In this document: positions 36,877 to 45,730 of the stretch, one piece after another | Layout: every line of letters starts with the position of its first letter | Position numbering within the stretch: the first letter of the stretch is position 1 | Assembly (NCBI RefSeq): GCF_000015725.1 | Contig: NC_008825.1 | Span: 1,984,001-2,048,000, forward strand | Source: Methylibium petroleiphilum PM1 | GTDB taxonomy: Bacteria > Pseudomonadota > Gammaproteobacteria > Burkholderiales > Burkholderiaceae_C | Reading direction: 5' to 3' | DNA: 64,000 nucleotides | Made by a program: the position numbers and the translations under genes | Notes under the pieces: model-generated | Told to the model about the DNA's origin: nothing | What the model saw: the letters and a program-made list of their open reading frames with translations, nothing else | Databases searched by the model: none

Positions 36877-37425
36877 TCACTTCTTTCGCTTCGGCCCGAG
36901 CACCATGATCATCTGGCGCCCTTCGAGCTTGGGCATGTTCTCCACCACCGAGACATCGGCGAGTTCGTCGCGGATGCGCTCGAGCAGCCGCATGCCGATG
37001 TCCTGGTGCGTGATCTCGCGGCCGCGGTACCGCAGGGTCACCTTGCCCTTGTCGCCTTCTTCGAGGAAGCGACGCAGGTTGCGCATCTTGATCGCGTAAT
37101 CGCCTTCGTCGGTACCGGGCCGGAACTTCACTTCCTTGATGTCGATGACGTGCTGCTTGGCCTTGGCTTCCGCGGCCTTCTTCTGCTCCGCGTACTTGAA
37201 CTTGCCGTAGTCCATCAGCCGGCAGACCGGAGGGTCTGCCGTGGCTGAGATCTCCACCAGATCGACGTCCGCCTCACCCGCCAGGCGCAAGGCCTCCTGG
37301 ATGCTGACGATGCCAAGCGGCTCGTTCTCGGGCCCGTTCAGGCGCACTTCCGGCGCCATGATTTCCCGGTTCAGCCGGTGCTTGCGTTCGTCGTTACGGG
37401 TGCGACGGTCAAAGAAATTAGCGAT
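36877..37425 (-). CDS. infC: Translation initiation factor IF-3 (ATC start)
   Basis: 182 aa if begun at the ATC codon at 37423-37425. The first in-frame ATG (37359) would omit 22 residues, including the conserved [14 protein letters not shown] beginning of the N-domain. AAAGGA lies 8 bases before the ATC. IF-3 genes are known to use rare non-NUG start codons (AUU in E. coli) so that IF-3 represses its own translation. The C-terminal domain ([30 protein letters not shown]) is intact. Confidence 0.93.
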   Translation of the reverse strand: MANFFDRRTRNDERKHRLNREIMAPEVRLNGPENEPLGIVSIQEALRLAGEADVDLVEISATADPPVCRLMDYGKFKYAEQKKAAEAKAKQHVIDIKEVKFRPGTDEGDYAIKMRNLRRFLEEGDKGKVTLRYRGREITHQDIGMRLLERIRDELADVSVVENMPKLEGRQMIMVLGPKRKK

Positions 37426-37532
37426 GGTCAGAATCCTTTCGAGCCCTTTGCGTTCCTGCGCTCAGGCTCCACATCGAACACACACGCGCCTGGACAACCA
37501 AGGCGTGGGGCGGGAAACGAACTCCTCCCGCA

Positions 37533-39440
37533 TCACACCTTGTGGGCGATGTCGCTAGCCATCCTCTGGGAAAAGGCATCTAGAGGCATCACGCCGAGGT
37601 CTTGGTTACCCCGGGCGCGCACCGCAACGGCCCCCGCAGCCTTTTCCTTGTCGCCAACGACAAGGATGTACGGAAGCTTTTGCATGGAATGCTCTCGGAT
37701 TTTATACGTGATTTTCTCGTTGCGCAAATCGACGCCGGCTCTAACTCCTTGTTTTTGCAGCGTTTTCGCAATCTCTGCGGCGTAGTCGGCCTGCCCGTCG
37801 GTGATGTTGAGCACCATCACCTGCACCGGGGCGAGCCACGCCGGTAGCGCGCCGGCATGCTGTTCGATGAGGATGCCGATGAAGCGCTCGAGGCTGCCGA
37901 CGATCGCCCGGTGCAGCATCACCGGGAACAAGCGCTCTCCGCTTTCGGCCACGTAGACCGCATCCAGGCGCTCCGGCAGCGAGAAATCGACCTGCATCGT
38001 GCCGCACTGCCACTGGCGACCCAGGGCGTCCTTCAGCGTGTACTCGATCTTCGGGCCGTAGAACGCGCCATCACCCGGCGACACGACGAATTCGCAGCCC
38101 GACGCCCGCAGGCTCTCCATCAGCGCGTGCTCGGCCTTGTCCCAGACCGCATCGGAGCCGATCCGCTTCTCGGGCCGGGTGGCGACCTTGTAGATGATGT
38201 CGTTGAAGCCGAAGTCCTTGTAGACCTTCTGCAGCAAGGCCGTGTAGGCCACGCACTCCGGCAGGATGTGCTCCTCGGTGCAGAAGATGTGTCCGTCGTC
38301 CTGCGTGAAGCCGCGCACCCGCATGATGCCGTGCAGGCCGCCGGTGGGTTCGTTGCGGTGGCACTGCCCGAACTCGCCATAACGCAGCGGCAGGTCGCGA
38401 TAGCTCTTGATGCCCTGCTTGTAGATGAGGATGTGGCCCGGGCAGTTCATCGGCTTGAGCGCGTAATCACGCTTCTCCGACTCCGTGACGAACATGTTCT
38501 CCCTGTACTTGTCCCAGTGTCCGGTCTTCTCCCACAGACCCTGGTCGAGAATCTGCGGCCCCTTGACCTCGAGATAGCCGTTGTCGCGGTAGACCGCGCG
38601 CATGTACTGCTCGACCTGCTGCCAAACCGTCCAGCCCTTCGGGTGCCAGAACACGAGGCCCGGCGCGTGCTCGTCGAGGTGGAACAGGTCGAGTTCGCGG
38701 CCGAGCTTGCGGTGATCGCGCTTCTCGGCCTCCTCCAGCATGTGCAGATACTGCTGCAGTTCGTCCTTGCTGGCCCAGGCCGTGCCGTAGATGCGCTGCA
38801 GCATCTCGTTGCGGTGGTCGCCGCGCCAGTAGGCGCCGGCCACCTTCATCAGCTTGAAGTGCCTGAGCTTGCCCGTGCTCGGCACGTGCGGGCCGCGGCA
38901 CAGGTCCTCGAACCGCCCTTCACGGTACAGCGACACATCCTGGCCGGCCGGAATGCCGGCGATGATCTCGGCCTTGTAGTCCTCGCCGATCGACTTGAAG
39001 TACGCCACGGCCTCGTCGCGCGGCAGCACGCGGCGCTCGACCTTCTCGTCCTTCTTCGCCAGTTCCGTCATCTTGGCCTCGATGGCCGCCAGATCCTCCG
39101 GCGTGAACGGGCGCTTGTACGAGAAGTCGTAGTAGAAGCCGTTCTCGATGACCGGTCCGATCGTCACCTGCGCTTCGGGGAACAGTTCCTTCACTGCGTA
39201 CGCCAGCAGGTGGGCCGTCGAGTGGCGGATCAGGTCGAGGCCGTCGGCATCCTTGTCGGTGACGATGGCGAGCCGTGCATCGCCCTCGATGCGATGGCCC
39301 GTGTCGACCAGCTTGCCGTCGACACGGCCGCCCAGCGCCGCCTTCGCGAGCCCGGTGCCGATCGATGCCGCGACCTCGGCCACGGTGACCGGGCCGGGGA
39401 ACTCGCGTTGCGAGCCGTCGGGAAGCGTGATCACGATCAT
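37533..39440 (-). CDS. thrS: Threonyl-tRNA synthetase
   Basis: 635 aa, normal length. TGS domain (about 1-60), editing domain with HSTAH and, further on, CRGPH, class II core ([50 protein letters not shown]) and C-terminal anticodon-binding domain. Charges tRNA-Thr. First gene of the thrS-infC-rpmI-rplT-pheST-ihfA series. Its leader holds a Thr-rich peptide and a terminator hairpin (separate entries), suggesting control by charged tRNA-Thr. Confidence 0.97.
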   Translation of the reverse strand: MIVITLPDGSQREFPGPVTVAEVAASIGTGLAKAALGGRVDGKLVDTGHRIEGDARLAIVTDKDADGLDLIRHSTAHLLAYAVKELFPEAQVTIGPVIENGFYYDFSYKRPFTPEDLAAIEAKMTELAKKDEKVERRVLPRDEAVAYFKSIGEDYKAEIIAGIPAGQDVSLYREGRFEDLCRGPHVPSTGKLRHFKLMKVAGAYWRGDHRNEMLQRIYGTAWASKDELQQYLHMLEEAEKRDHRKLGRELDLFHLDEHAPGLVFWHPKGWTVWQQVEQYMRAVYRDNGYLEVKGPQILDQGLWEKTGHWDKYRENMFVTESEKRDYALKPMNCPGHILIYKQGIKSYRDLPLRYGEFGQCHRNEPTGGLHGIMRVRGFTQDDGHIFCTEEHILPECVAYTALLQKVYKDFGFNDIIYKVATRPEKRIGSDAVWDKAEHALMESLRASGCEFVVSPGDGAFYGPKIEYTLKDALGRQWQCGTMQVDFSLPERLDAVYVAESGERLFPVMLHRAIVGSLERFIGILIEQHAGALPAWLAPVQVMVLNITDGQADYAAEIAKTLQKQGVRAGVDLRNEKITYKIREHSMQKLPYILVVGDKEKAAGAVAVRARGNQDLGVMPLDAFSQRMASDIAHKV

Positions 39441-39458
39441 GAAAGAGCCTCTGAAATG

Positions 39459-39484
39459 AAAAAAGCGCGGTGGAGACCGCGCTT
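39459..39484 (-). terminator. Attenuator hairpin in the thrS leader
   Basis: On the minus strand AAGCGCGG (39484-39477)/CCGCGCTT (39470-39463), loop TCTCCA, runs straight into a six-base U-run (39464-39459), ending 18 bases before the thrS ATG. GCGGTC (39480-39475) of its left arm and loop can instead pair with GACCGC (39520-39515) inside the leader peptide gene, which would prevent the terminator. Confidence 0.8.
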
Positions 39485-39507
39485 CGAGACGAAAAGAACA
39501 GACGTGC

Positions 39508-39561
39508 TCAGACTGCGGTCGGACAACCCTGGTGCATGGTGGTCGACGTTCGCGGTGTCAT
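39508..39561 (-). CDS. Threonine-rich leader peptide of thrS
   Basis: 17-codon frame, [17 protein letters not shown], ending in TGA 24 bases before the terminator stem. Five of 17 residues are Thr, with adjacent ACC ACC at positions 7-8. A possible ribosome binding site AAAGG lies 11 bases upstream. By analogy with thr, his and phe operon leaders, stalling at Thr codons 5-8 would leave GACCGC (codons 14-16) free to form the antiterminator. Completing the peptide would cover it and let the terminator form. Identified here by reading the sequence; expression is inferred. Confidence 0.65.
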   Translation of the reverse strand: MTPRTSTTMHQGCPTAV

Positions 39562-39606
39562 AACCCGGCGTGCCTTTCTCGTCCTTGTTCGTGGATGCGA
39601 GCGCGC

Positions 39607-39612
39607 ATTGTA
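39607..39612 (-). promoter_or_regulatory. Candidate -10 element of the thrS operon
   Basis: TACAAT on the minus strand (5 of 6 to TATAAT) places the transcript start near 39600, giving a leader of about 160 nt that includes the Thr peptide and attenuator. The -35 region (ATCGGG, overlapping the aceA stop dyad) is poor. Confidence 0.5.
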
Positions 39613-39634
39613 GGCGCCGCCCGCTGATCCCCGA

Positions 39635-40951
39635 TCAGTGGAACTGCTCTTCCTCGGTCGAGCCGGTCAGCGCCTTGACGCTGGACGAGCCGCCCTGAAT
39701 CACCGTGGTGACGTCGTCGAAGTAGCCGGCGCCGACTTCCTGCTGGTGCGACACGAAGGTGTAGCCCTGCTCGCGCGCCTTGAACTCGGGCTCCTGCACC
39801 ATCTCGACGTAGTGCTTCATGCCCTCGCCCTTCGCATAGGCCTGGGCGAACTGGAAGGTGTTGTACCAGTTGATGTGGATGCCTGCGAGGGTGATGAACT
39901 GGTACTTGTAGCCCAGCTCCGAGAGCTTCTCCTGGAACACGGCGATCGTCTTGTCGTCCAGGTTCTTCTTCCAGTTGAACGACGGCGAGCAGTTGTAGCT
40001 CAGCAGCTTGCCCGGGTGCTTGGCATGCACGGCCTGCGCGAACTCACGGGCGAATCCCAGGTCCGGCGTGCCGGTCTCGCACCACACGAGGTCAGCGTAG
40101 GCGGCGTAGGCAACACCGCGGCTGATGGCCTGCTCCAGGCCGTTCTTCACGCGGTAGAAGCCTTCCTGGGTGCGTTCGCCGGTCAGGAATGGCTTGTCGT
40201 TGGCGTCGTGGTCGCTGGTGATCAGGTTGGCGGCCTCGGCATCGGTCCGGGCCAGCACGATGGTCGACACGCCCATCACGTCGGCGGCGAAGCGCGCGGC
40301 GATCAGCTTCTCGCAGGCTTCCTGGGTCGGCACCAGCACCTTGCCACCCATGTGGCCGCACTTCTTCACTGCGGCGAGCTGGTCCTCGAAGTGCACGCCG
40401 GCGGCGCCCGCGGCGATCATGTTCTTCATCAGTTCGAAGGCGTTCAGCACGCCGCCGAAGCCGGCTTCCGCATCGGCCACGATCGGCAGGAAGTAATCGA
40501 TGAAGTCCTTGTCGCCGGGGCCCGTGCCGCGCGACCACTGGATCTCGTCGGCGCGCTTGAAGGTATTGTTGATGCGGCGGACCATGGTCGGCACCGAGTC
40601 GTAGGCGTACAGCGACTGGTCGGGATACATGGTCTCGGAGGTGTTGCCGTCGGCGGCAACCTGCCAGCCTGACAGATACACGGCCTCGACGCCGGCCTTG
40701 GCCTGCTGCATCGCCTGACCGGCGGTGATCGCGCCGAAGGCATTGACGTAGCCCTTCTTCGACGCGCCGTTGCACTGTGCCCACAGCTTTTCGGCGCCGC
40801 GCTTGGCGATCGTGTACTCGGGCTGCAGGCTGCCGCGCAGGCGAACCACGTCGGCAGCGCTGTAGCCGCGCTTCAGGCCTTTCCAGCGCGGGTTCTCCGC
40901 CCAATCTTTCTCGAGGGCGGCGATCTGTTGTTCACGGGTCGGTTGGCTCAT
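39635..40951 (-). CDS. aceA: Isocitrate lyase
   Basis: 438 aa. The catalytic loop KKCGHMGGK (near residue 190), ARTDAEAA and [12 protein letters not shown] identify the enzyme. It splits isocitrate into glyoxylate and succinate in the glyoxylate shunt for growth on acetate, fatty acids or PHB-derived C2 units. No malate synthase is next to it. Its stop overlaps a CTGATC-GGG-GATCAG dyad. The upstream region has a repeated motif and a palindrome. Confidence 0.96.
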   Translation of the reverse strand: MSQPTREQQIAALEKDWAENPRWKGLKRGYSAADVVRLRGSLQPEYTIAKRGAEKLWAQCNGASKKGYVNAFGAITAGQAMQQAKAGVEAVYLSGWQVAADGNTSETMYPDQSLYAYDSVPTMVRRINNTFKRADEIQWSRGTGPGDKDFIDYFLPIVADAEAGFGGVLNAFELMKNMIAAGAAGVHFEDQLAAVKKCGHMGGKVLVPTQEACEKLIAARFAADVMGVSTIVLARTDAEAANLITSDHDANDKPFLTGERTQEGFYRVKNGLEQAISRGVAYAAYADLVWCETGTPDLGFAREFAQAVHAKHPGKLLSYNCSPSFNWKKNLDDKTIAVFQEKLSELGYKYQFITLAGIHINWYNTFQFAQAYAKGEGMKHYVEMVQEPEFKAREQGYTFVSHQQEVGAGYFDDVTTVIQGGSSSVKALTGSTEEEQFH

Positions 40952-41025
40952 GTCGGGCTCCGGAAGTGGTGAATGAGGTGGTGGGGAAACGCTACCTCAG
41001 CGTAAGGCCAAACGCCGCGCCGAAG

Positions 41026-41054
41026 AAGACTTCTATCTTATATAAGACTTCTAT
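41026..41054. promoter_or_regulatory. Direct repeats and palindrome at the aceA promoter
   Basis: AAGACTTCTAT occurs at 41026-41036 and 41044-41054 (18-bp period), flanking the perfect palindrome TCTTATATAAGA (41036-41047). On the minus strand the palindrome contains TATAAG (41042-41037), a -10 candidate for aceA with a weak TTGGAT 16 bases upstream. A regulator bound here would block RNA polymerase. The rest of the 41055-41240 gap is AT-richer than its surroundings and holds paired TGCAGCA motifs (about 41138 and 41161). Confidence 0.55.
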
Positions 41055-41240
41055 GTAAATCCAATAAAAACAATGACTTGAGAACAATATTTCCGCATGT
41101 GAAATCAGTTCTTTCGCCATGAAAAAATCTGCGGCACTGCAGCATCGTAGCTTTTTGCATTGCAGCACAACCATTTCTCATCGTGGAAATTCGAGGCGGG
41201 GGCGCGCTTCGCTCGCCGCGCCGGGCCGCGAGCGACGATG

Positions 41241-42185
41241 ATGGCGGCCATGACTTCCTTCGCCTTCCTCTCCGGCAGCAGCTTCCTGAAGCTTCCATCA
41301 CAAGCCGATCGGCCCTATGCCATCGCCGGCCTCGCGTGGGATGGCGCGGTCACCAACCGACCGGGCGCTCGCTTCGGTCCGCGCGCCATCCGCGAAGCAA
41401 GCCACATGCTGTGCGACGGCATCCATCCGCACTTCAACATCGACCCCGCGCCCTACCTGACCGACCTCGGTGACCTGCCGCTGCCCAACACCAGCCTCGA
41501 AGCCATGCGCGTGGCCATGGCGCCGAGCGTGAACGCGATGATCCGCGCCCACCACATGGCCTGGATCGGCGGCGATCACTCGGTCACGCTGCCACTTCTG
41601 CGGGCCTACAAGTCCTGGCTCGGCCGACCGCTGGCGGTGATCCATTTCGATGCCCACTGCGACACCTGGGAAGACCACTTCGGCGAGCCCAGCGGCCATG
41701 GAACGTGGGTCTACGAGGCCCTCCAGGAGGGCCTGGTGCTGCCCGAATGCTTCACCCAGATCGGCATCCGCTCGGCGGGCGCACGCGAGGCACGCGACTA
41801 TGTGCGGACCCGGGGCGGACAGATCTTCGACGCGCGGCAACTGCGTGGCCTCGAGAGCCCGGCGCAGCTGGCGCCCGTGACCACCGCGATTCGGAAGCGG
41901 CTCGCCGCCCACGGCAACCCGCCGCTCTACCTCAGCCTCGACATCGATTGCCTCGACCCGGCGTTCGCACCAGGCACCGGCACACCCGAACCCGGCGGCA
42001 TGACGACGAACCAGGTGCTGTCGCTGCTGGAGGAACTGGCTGATCTCGATTTCGTCGGCATGGATTGCGTGGAGGTCGCTCCACCCTACGACCACGCCGA
42101 ACTCACGAGCTACGCTGCGGCAAGTTTCGTGTGGACCTACCTGTGCGGTCAGCTGGCGCGCCGCGGCGCCACACGGCCGGCCTGA
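41241..42185 (+). CDS. Ureohydrolase, probable agmatinase
   Basis: 314 aa from the ATG at 41241; 41238 and 41250 are alternatives, none with a clear ribosome binding site. Binuclear manganese motifs GGDHSVTL, DAHCDT and SLDIDCLDPAFAPGTGTPEPGG are complete. The N-terminus FLKLP...RFGPRAIREAS resembles SpeB. Agmatinase would make putrescine, which fits a genome with a putrescine island; guanidinobutyrase or related activities are also possible. The last 83 bases overlap convergently with the mxaL-like gene. Confidence 0.82.
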   Translation: MAAMTSFAFLSGSSFLKLPSQADRPYAIAGLAWDGAVTNRPGARFGPRAIREASHMLCDGIHPHFNIDPAPYLTDLGDLPLPNTSLEAMRVAMAPSVNAMIRAHHMAWIGGDHSVTLPLLRAYKSWLGRPLAVIHFDAHCDTWEDHFGEPSGHGTWVYEALQEGLVLPECFTQIGIRSAGAREARDYVRTRGGQIFDARQLRGLESPAQLAPVTTAIRKRLAAHGNPPLYLSLDIDCLDPAFAPGTGTPEPGGMTTNQVLSLLEELADLDFVGMDCVEVAPPYDHAELTSYAAASFVWTYLCGQLARRGATRPA

Positions 42186-43164
42186 GTCCGTCGGGGCGCC
42201 GCCTCGGCAGGTAGACCGCCAGCAGCGCCAGCAGGCCGAGCACACCGAACGGCCAACGCAGATCCACGCGCGACGCGACCGGATGCGCCAGTTGCTCGCT
42301 GGTCAGCGCCGCATACAGCGCCTGGGGCGTGGTGAGTCGCTGGTAGGCCAGGCCCGTTTCGCTGGCCAGCAGTTGCAGATAGGGCTCGCGCAGCGACGAC
42401 AAGTGCTCGCTGCCGGGCGTGGAACCCAGCATCACGCCCGTGCGTTCGCTGCCGTCCTCGACCATCTGTTCGCCCGCCACGCTGCCGCCCCGCCCGTAGC
42501 TGCGCGGGTCGAGCTGCATGACTTCGTTGGCCTCCCAGTAGCCGTAGGCGCGGCCCTCGAGGTCGTGCTTCGGGATGCGTGCCGGCAACAGGCCGCCCAC
42601 GCCCACCACCAAGCCCGGCGCGACGCGCACCGCGCCGTCGTCGCTGGGCCGGTACTGCGGGTTGACCGGCGGGGCCTCCTGCCCGTCAGTCACGAACACC
42701 AGGGCCGGTCTCGACGGCAACGCCTTGGCGATCTTCAGCCCGCTGTACAGGCCCTTGGCCACCTCGCTGTTGCCGGTCCAGGCCATGCGGCCGTCGATGT
42801 TCGACAGCACGGCCAGCAACTCCCGCTGGTTCTCGCACACCTCCACCGGATCCATCAGAAGGAAGGAGCGGTATTCGGTGAACAGGCCCCAGCCGATGCG
42901 GCTTCCGCACGGCAGCTTGCGCAGCGCTTCGCCGATCACGAGCTTGGCCTGCGCCAGACGCGTGACCGAACGGCCTTCGTGCTGTTGGTCGGCGACCTCC
43001 ATGCTCTGGGTCACGTCGAGCACGATCACCATGTCGCTCTGGGGCCGTGCCCAGGTGAGGTACGGCGACGCGAAGGTGATGGTCAGCGCCAGCGCGGCGA
43101 GCGCCAGGCAGGCGCGCGCGGTCCCACCCTGCAGCAGCAGCGCCCGCAGGCCGGGGCCCTTCAC
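42103..43164 (-). CDS. mxaL: von Willebrand A membrane protein, MxaL-like
   Basis: 353 aa from GTG 43164, overlapping the previous stop (CCGTGA) with CGGGGG as ribosome binding site. TM segment near the N-terminus (ACLALAALALTITFASPYL), VWA domain with DVTQSM MIDAS-like motif (about 53-58), VFVTDG, and a C-terminal helix (WPFGVLGLLALLAVYL). In methanol dehydrogenase clusters MxaL is needed with MxaA and MxaK for calcium insertion into MxaF. Assignment rests on the R-S-A-C-K-L order and lengths. Confidence 0.65.
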   Translation of the reverse strand: MKGPGLRALLLQGGTARACLALAALALTITFASPYLTWARPQSDMVIVLDVTQSMEVADQQHEGRSVTRLAQAKLVIGEALRKLPCGSRIGWGLFTEYRSFLLMDPVEVCENQRELLAVLSNIDGRMAWTGNSEVAKGLYSGLKIAKALPSRPALVFVTDGQEAPPVNPQYRPSDDGAVRVAPGLVVGVGGLLPARIPKHDLEGRAYGYWEANEVMQLDPRSYGRGGSVAGEQMVEDGSERTGVMLGSTPGSEHLSSLREPYLQLLASETGLAYQRLTTPQALYAALTSEQLAHPVASRVDLRWPFGVLGLLALLAVYLPRRRPDGLRPAVWRRGAPADRTGRSTRNLPQRSS

Positions 43165-43709
43165 GGCAGCCCCCGCGACACGCCACGCATCGTCGTGGCG
43201 GCGCGCTCGGCGTTCTCCGGCGGCCCGCCGGCATCCGGGTCCGCGTCGTCGGGGTCGGGTTGCAGCCGCTGGGCGCGCTCGAGGTTGTATCGGGCCTCCC
43301 AGTGCTCCGGGTCCTGCCGCAGCACCTCGCGGTAGCTCGCCTTCGCAAGCTCGATCAACGGCAGCGCCTGGCCCGGCAGGGCCGAGCCACGCAACACCAG
43401 CGCCTGCAGCAGCAGCTGGTTCGCGGCGTTGTAGCGGGCGGCACGCCCGAGCGCGCTGTCGTCCTGCAGCACGCGGTAGGCATCGATCGCCGCCTCGTGC
43501 TCGCCACGTCGGGCCAGCTCGGTGGCATGCGCGAAGCGCAGCTCGGCGCGCGCCGTCGGGTCGGGCCGCTCGGCGATGCCGGCACGGATCATCGCGTTGT
43601 CGCGCTGCTTGTCCTGCCAGCGCCAGCCGTCGATGACGGCTGCCAACGCGAGGAGCGCCAGGGCCCCCCAGGCCAGCCTCAACCGGGTCCGCGGCGTCAT
43701 CAGCGCCAT
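43161..43709 (-). CDS. mxaK: Membrane-anchored TPR-like protein, MxaK-like
   Basis: 182 aa; GAGGGG ribosome binding site supports 43709, overlapping the upstream VWA gene by 10 bases. One N-terminal TM helix (LRLAWGALALLALAAVIDGW), then a TPR-like helical repeat region (HATELARRGEHEAAIDAYRVL, EVLRQDPEHWEARYNLERAQRL) and an acidic tail. Sits between two VWA proteins, as MxaK does in mxa clusters. Confidence 0.65.
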   Translation of the reverse strand: MALMTPRTRLRLAWGALALLALAAVIDGWRWQDKQRDNAMIRAGIAERPDPTARAELRFAHATELARRGEHEAAIDAYRVLQDDSALGRAARYNAANQLLLQALVLRGSALPGQALPLIELAKASYREVLRQDPEHWEARYNLERAQRLQPDPDDADPDAGGPPENAERAATTMRGVSRGLP

Positions 43710-44761
43710 GATCGCCCCTCGGCCCAGCGGCTGGCGAACAGCAGCAGCACCGCCGCCAGCGCCAGCGCGTAGGCATGCGCCGACAGGTCGCGGCGCGGCA
43801 CCAGATCCTGGTAGGTGATGGGCAGATTCTCCAGCCGGCCCACGTCTGCGATCGCGCGCTTCAGCGCCTCGGGGTTCTCGGCCTCGTAGGCGCGGTAGGG
43901 CACGCCGGCCGACTGGAAGAAGCGATCGAGGAAGATCTCCGGTACGGTGTCCGCGGCGCCGGGCGCATCGCCCGCGTTCGCGTGCAGCCCCGGACTGCGC
44001 GCCGAGCGGATGTAGATCCAGTACAGCGACACGCGTTGCGCCTGCAACCGGTCGACGATGAGCTGACGCACACCCGGTTCGATGTGGTCGCCGCCGTCCG
44101 AGACCAGCAGCACGATGCGCGAGCCGGTGTAGGGCCGGTCATCGAAGAAGCGCAGGCCCTCGAGCAGGGCCGCGGCGATGTCGGTCTCGCCCAGGCCGCG
44201 CCCGATCTCGCCGGCGGCGATGGCCGCCTGCACAACATCGGTCTTCTGGGTGAAGTCGAGTACCCGGATCGGCAAGGTGCTGAACACCGCCATCGCGAAG
44301 CGGTCCTGCTGCCGGCTGGCTGCGAACTCGCCCAGCAACTGGCGCGCCGCCTGCCCCTTGCTGACGCGCACGCTCTGGTCCTGCTGGTTGTAGGCATACC
44401 AGGCGGCCGAGCCCGGGGTCGGGCCATTGACCGACGCCGAGCTGCTGACGAAGCGCTCGTCCATGCTGCGGCTGCGATCGAGCAGCAACGCGATCTCGGC
44501 GCCCTGCCCCACCCGCTCGACCGCGTACTCGGCGCGGTACATCCCGGCCAGCGCCACCACGATGCTCGCAATGGCGAAGGCTCCCAGCACGCGCAGCAGC
44601 CACTTGAGCAGCACCGAAGGGCGGTCCGCCGGCAGCAGCGCGAGCCATGAATGGCGCTGGGTCGCGCGGCCGTCGCGCCACAGCGGCAGCAGTGCCAGCG
44701 GCAGCAGGCAGAGCCAGGCCGGGTGCGCCCAGCCGATCGAGTCGAGCGGGTTCATCGCCAT
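43700..44761 (-). CDS. mxaC: von Willebrand A membrane protein, MxaC-like (BatA type)
   Basis: 353 aa from ATG 44761 (44755 is an alternative), one base after the previous stop. N-terminal hydrophobic hairpin (WAHPAWLCLLPLALLPLW and VLGAFAIASIVVALAGMY), VWA domain with MIDAS DRSRSM (about 100) and VSDGGDH, and a C-terminal TM helix (ALALAAVLLLFASRW). Probably inner-membrane, with the VWA domain facing the periplasm or cytoplasm as in BatA proteins. Confidence 0.7.
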   Translation of the reverse strand: MAMNPLDSIGWAHPAWLCLLPLALLPLWRDGRATQRHSWLALLPADRPSVLLKWLLRVLGAFAIASIVVALAGMYRAEYAVERVGQGAEIALLLDRSRSMDERFVSSSASVNGPTPGSAAWYAYNQQDQSVRVSKGQAARQLLGEFAASRQQDRFAMAVFSTLPIRVLDFTQKTDVVQAAIAAGEIGRGLGETDIAAALLEGLRFFDDRPYTGSRIVLLVSDGGDHIEPGVRQLIVDRLQAQRVSLYWIYIRSARSPGLHANAGDAPGAADTVPEIFLDRFFQSAGVPYRAYEAENPEALKRAIADVGRLENLPITYQDLVPRRDLSAHAYALALAAVLLLFASRWAEGRSWR

Positions 44762-44762
44762 C

Positions 44763-45728
44763 TCACGCCCGTCCCCGCTCGATGTCGAAGCAGCGCCGGC
44801 AGAAGTCACGCAACCACAGGCGATCGGCCTCGAGCGGCGCCTGCCCGCCGAAGAAGAAGCGCTCCGAGCGCTCGAAGAACTGCAGCATCTCGCCACGCAC
44901 CGCCGCGTAGGCCGGCTGCTCGGCCACGAAGCGATCGACCGCGCCGGCATGGAGCACGCGGCGGGCCGTGGCATCGAGCGCCGCATGCAGGGTGCGCCAC
45001 GCGTCCAGCCATTCATCGGTCGGTGCGGTCACCAGCACGCCCTGGAGCTGTCGGCGCGCCCGCGCGAACGGCCGCTGCCGACGTCGCCACCACGGCCAGC
45101 CCAGATAGACCATCGCCAGATGGGCCAGCGGCAGCAGCGCCAACGCGGCATACAGGCCCAGGCGTCGCCGCTCCGGCAGGGTGTCGACCCGCAGCGCCGG
45201 CGTATCGGGGCGCAGGGTGCCCAGGCCGGCCCGCAACGGCGCCTCGACCGGGGCCAGCGGTGCGAGGCCGACCGGCGCGAAATCGATGCGCAGCTCTTCG
45301 CCACGCGGCTGGCCGTCGAAGCGCAGCGTGAACGACGGCAGGTCCAGCACCACCGGTTCGCTGGGCGCGCGGAACACCTGGTAATCGAACCCCAGGGTGT
45401 AGCGCCGGCCCCGCAGCGTGGGCCGCCAATCCTGCGTGACCCGCCGCAGCTCGAAGGAGTGCCCGATCCGCCCAGGCGTCGGGATCGACGCCTCGTCCAG
45501 CGTCAGGCGGCCCGGCACGTCGAGCACGATGGTTCGCGTGAGCACGTCGCCCACCCGATGACCGTAGGCCCGTGGATCGTTGACCTGCGCGACGATCGGC
45601 TCGGTGTCCTCGGCATCGGCCGCAGCGAGGCCGCTCGCCGACAGCAGGCCGCAGGCGACGGCGAGCATGGCCGCCCGTGCAGCGTCACCGGGCCGGGACG
45701 TGCCGCGCGGAAGGCGCCGGATTGCCAC
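44763..45728 (-). CDS. mxaA: MxaA-like protein with N-terminal export signal
   Basis: 321 aa from GTG 45728, two bases after the previous stop; ATG 45668 would give a 301-aa form, still with a signal peptide. Signal segment AAMLAVACGLLSASGLAAA, a beta-rich periplasmic domain (about 45-200), one TM helix (LGLYAALALLPLAHLAMVYLGW) and a cytoplasmic helical end with FFERSERFFFGG and DFCRRCFDIERG. That tail is the feature I associate with MxaA. In Methylobacterium MxaA is required for active calcium-containing methanol dehydrogenase. Confidence 0.65.
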   Translation of the reverse strand: MAIRRLPRGTSRPGDAARAAMLAVACGLLSASGLAAADAEDTEPIVAQVNDPRAYGHRVGDVLTRTIVLDVPGRLTLDEASIPTPGRIGHSFELRRVTQDWRPTLRGRRYTLGFDYQVFRAPSEPVVLDLPSFTLRFDGQPRGEELRIDFAPVGLAPLAPVEAPLRAGLGTLRPDTPALRVDTLPERRRLGLYAALALLPLAHLAMVYLGWPWWRRRQRPFARARRQLQGVLVTAPTDEWLDAWRTLHAALDATARRVLHAGAVDRFVAEQPAYAAVRGEMLQFFERSERFFFGGQAPLEADRLWLRDFCRRCFDIERGRA

Positions 45729-45730
45729 GC

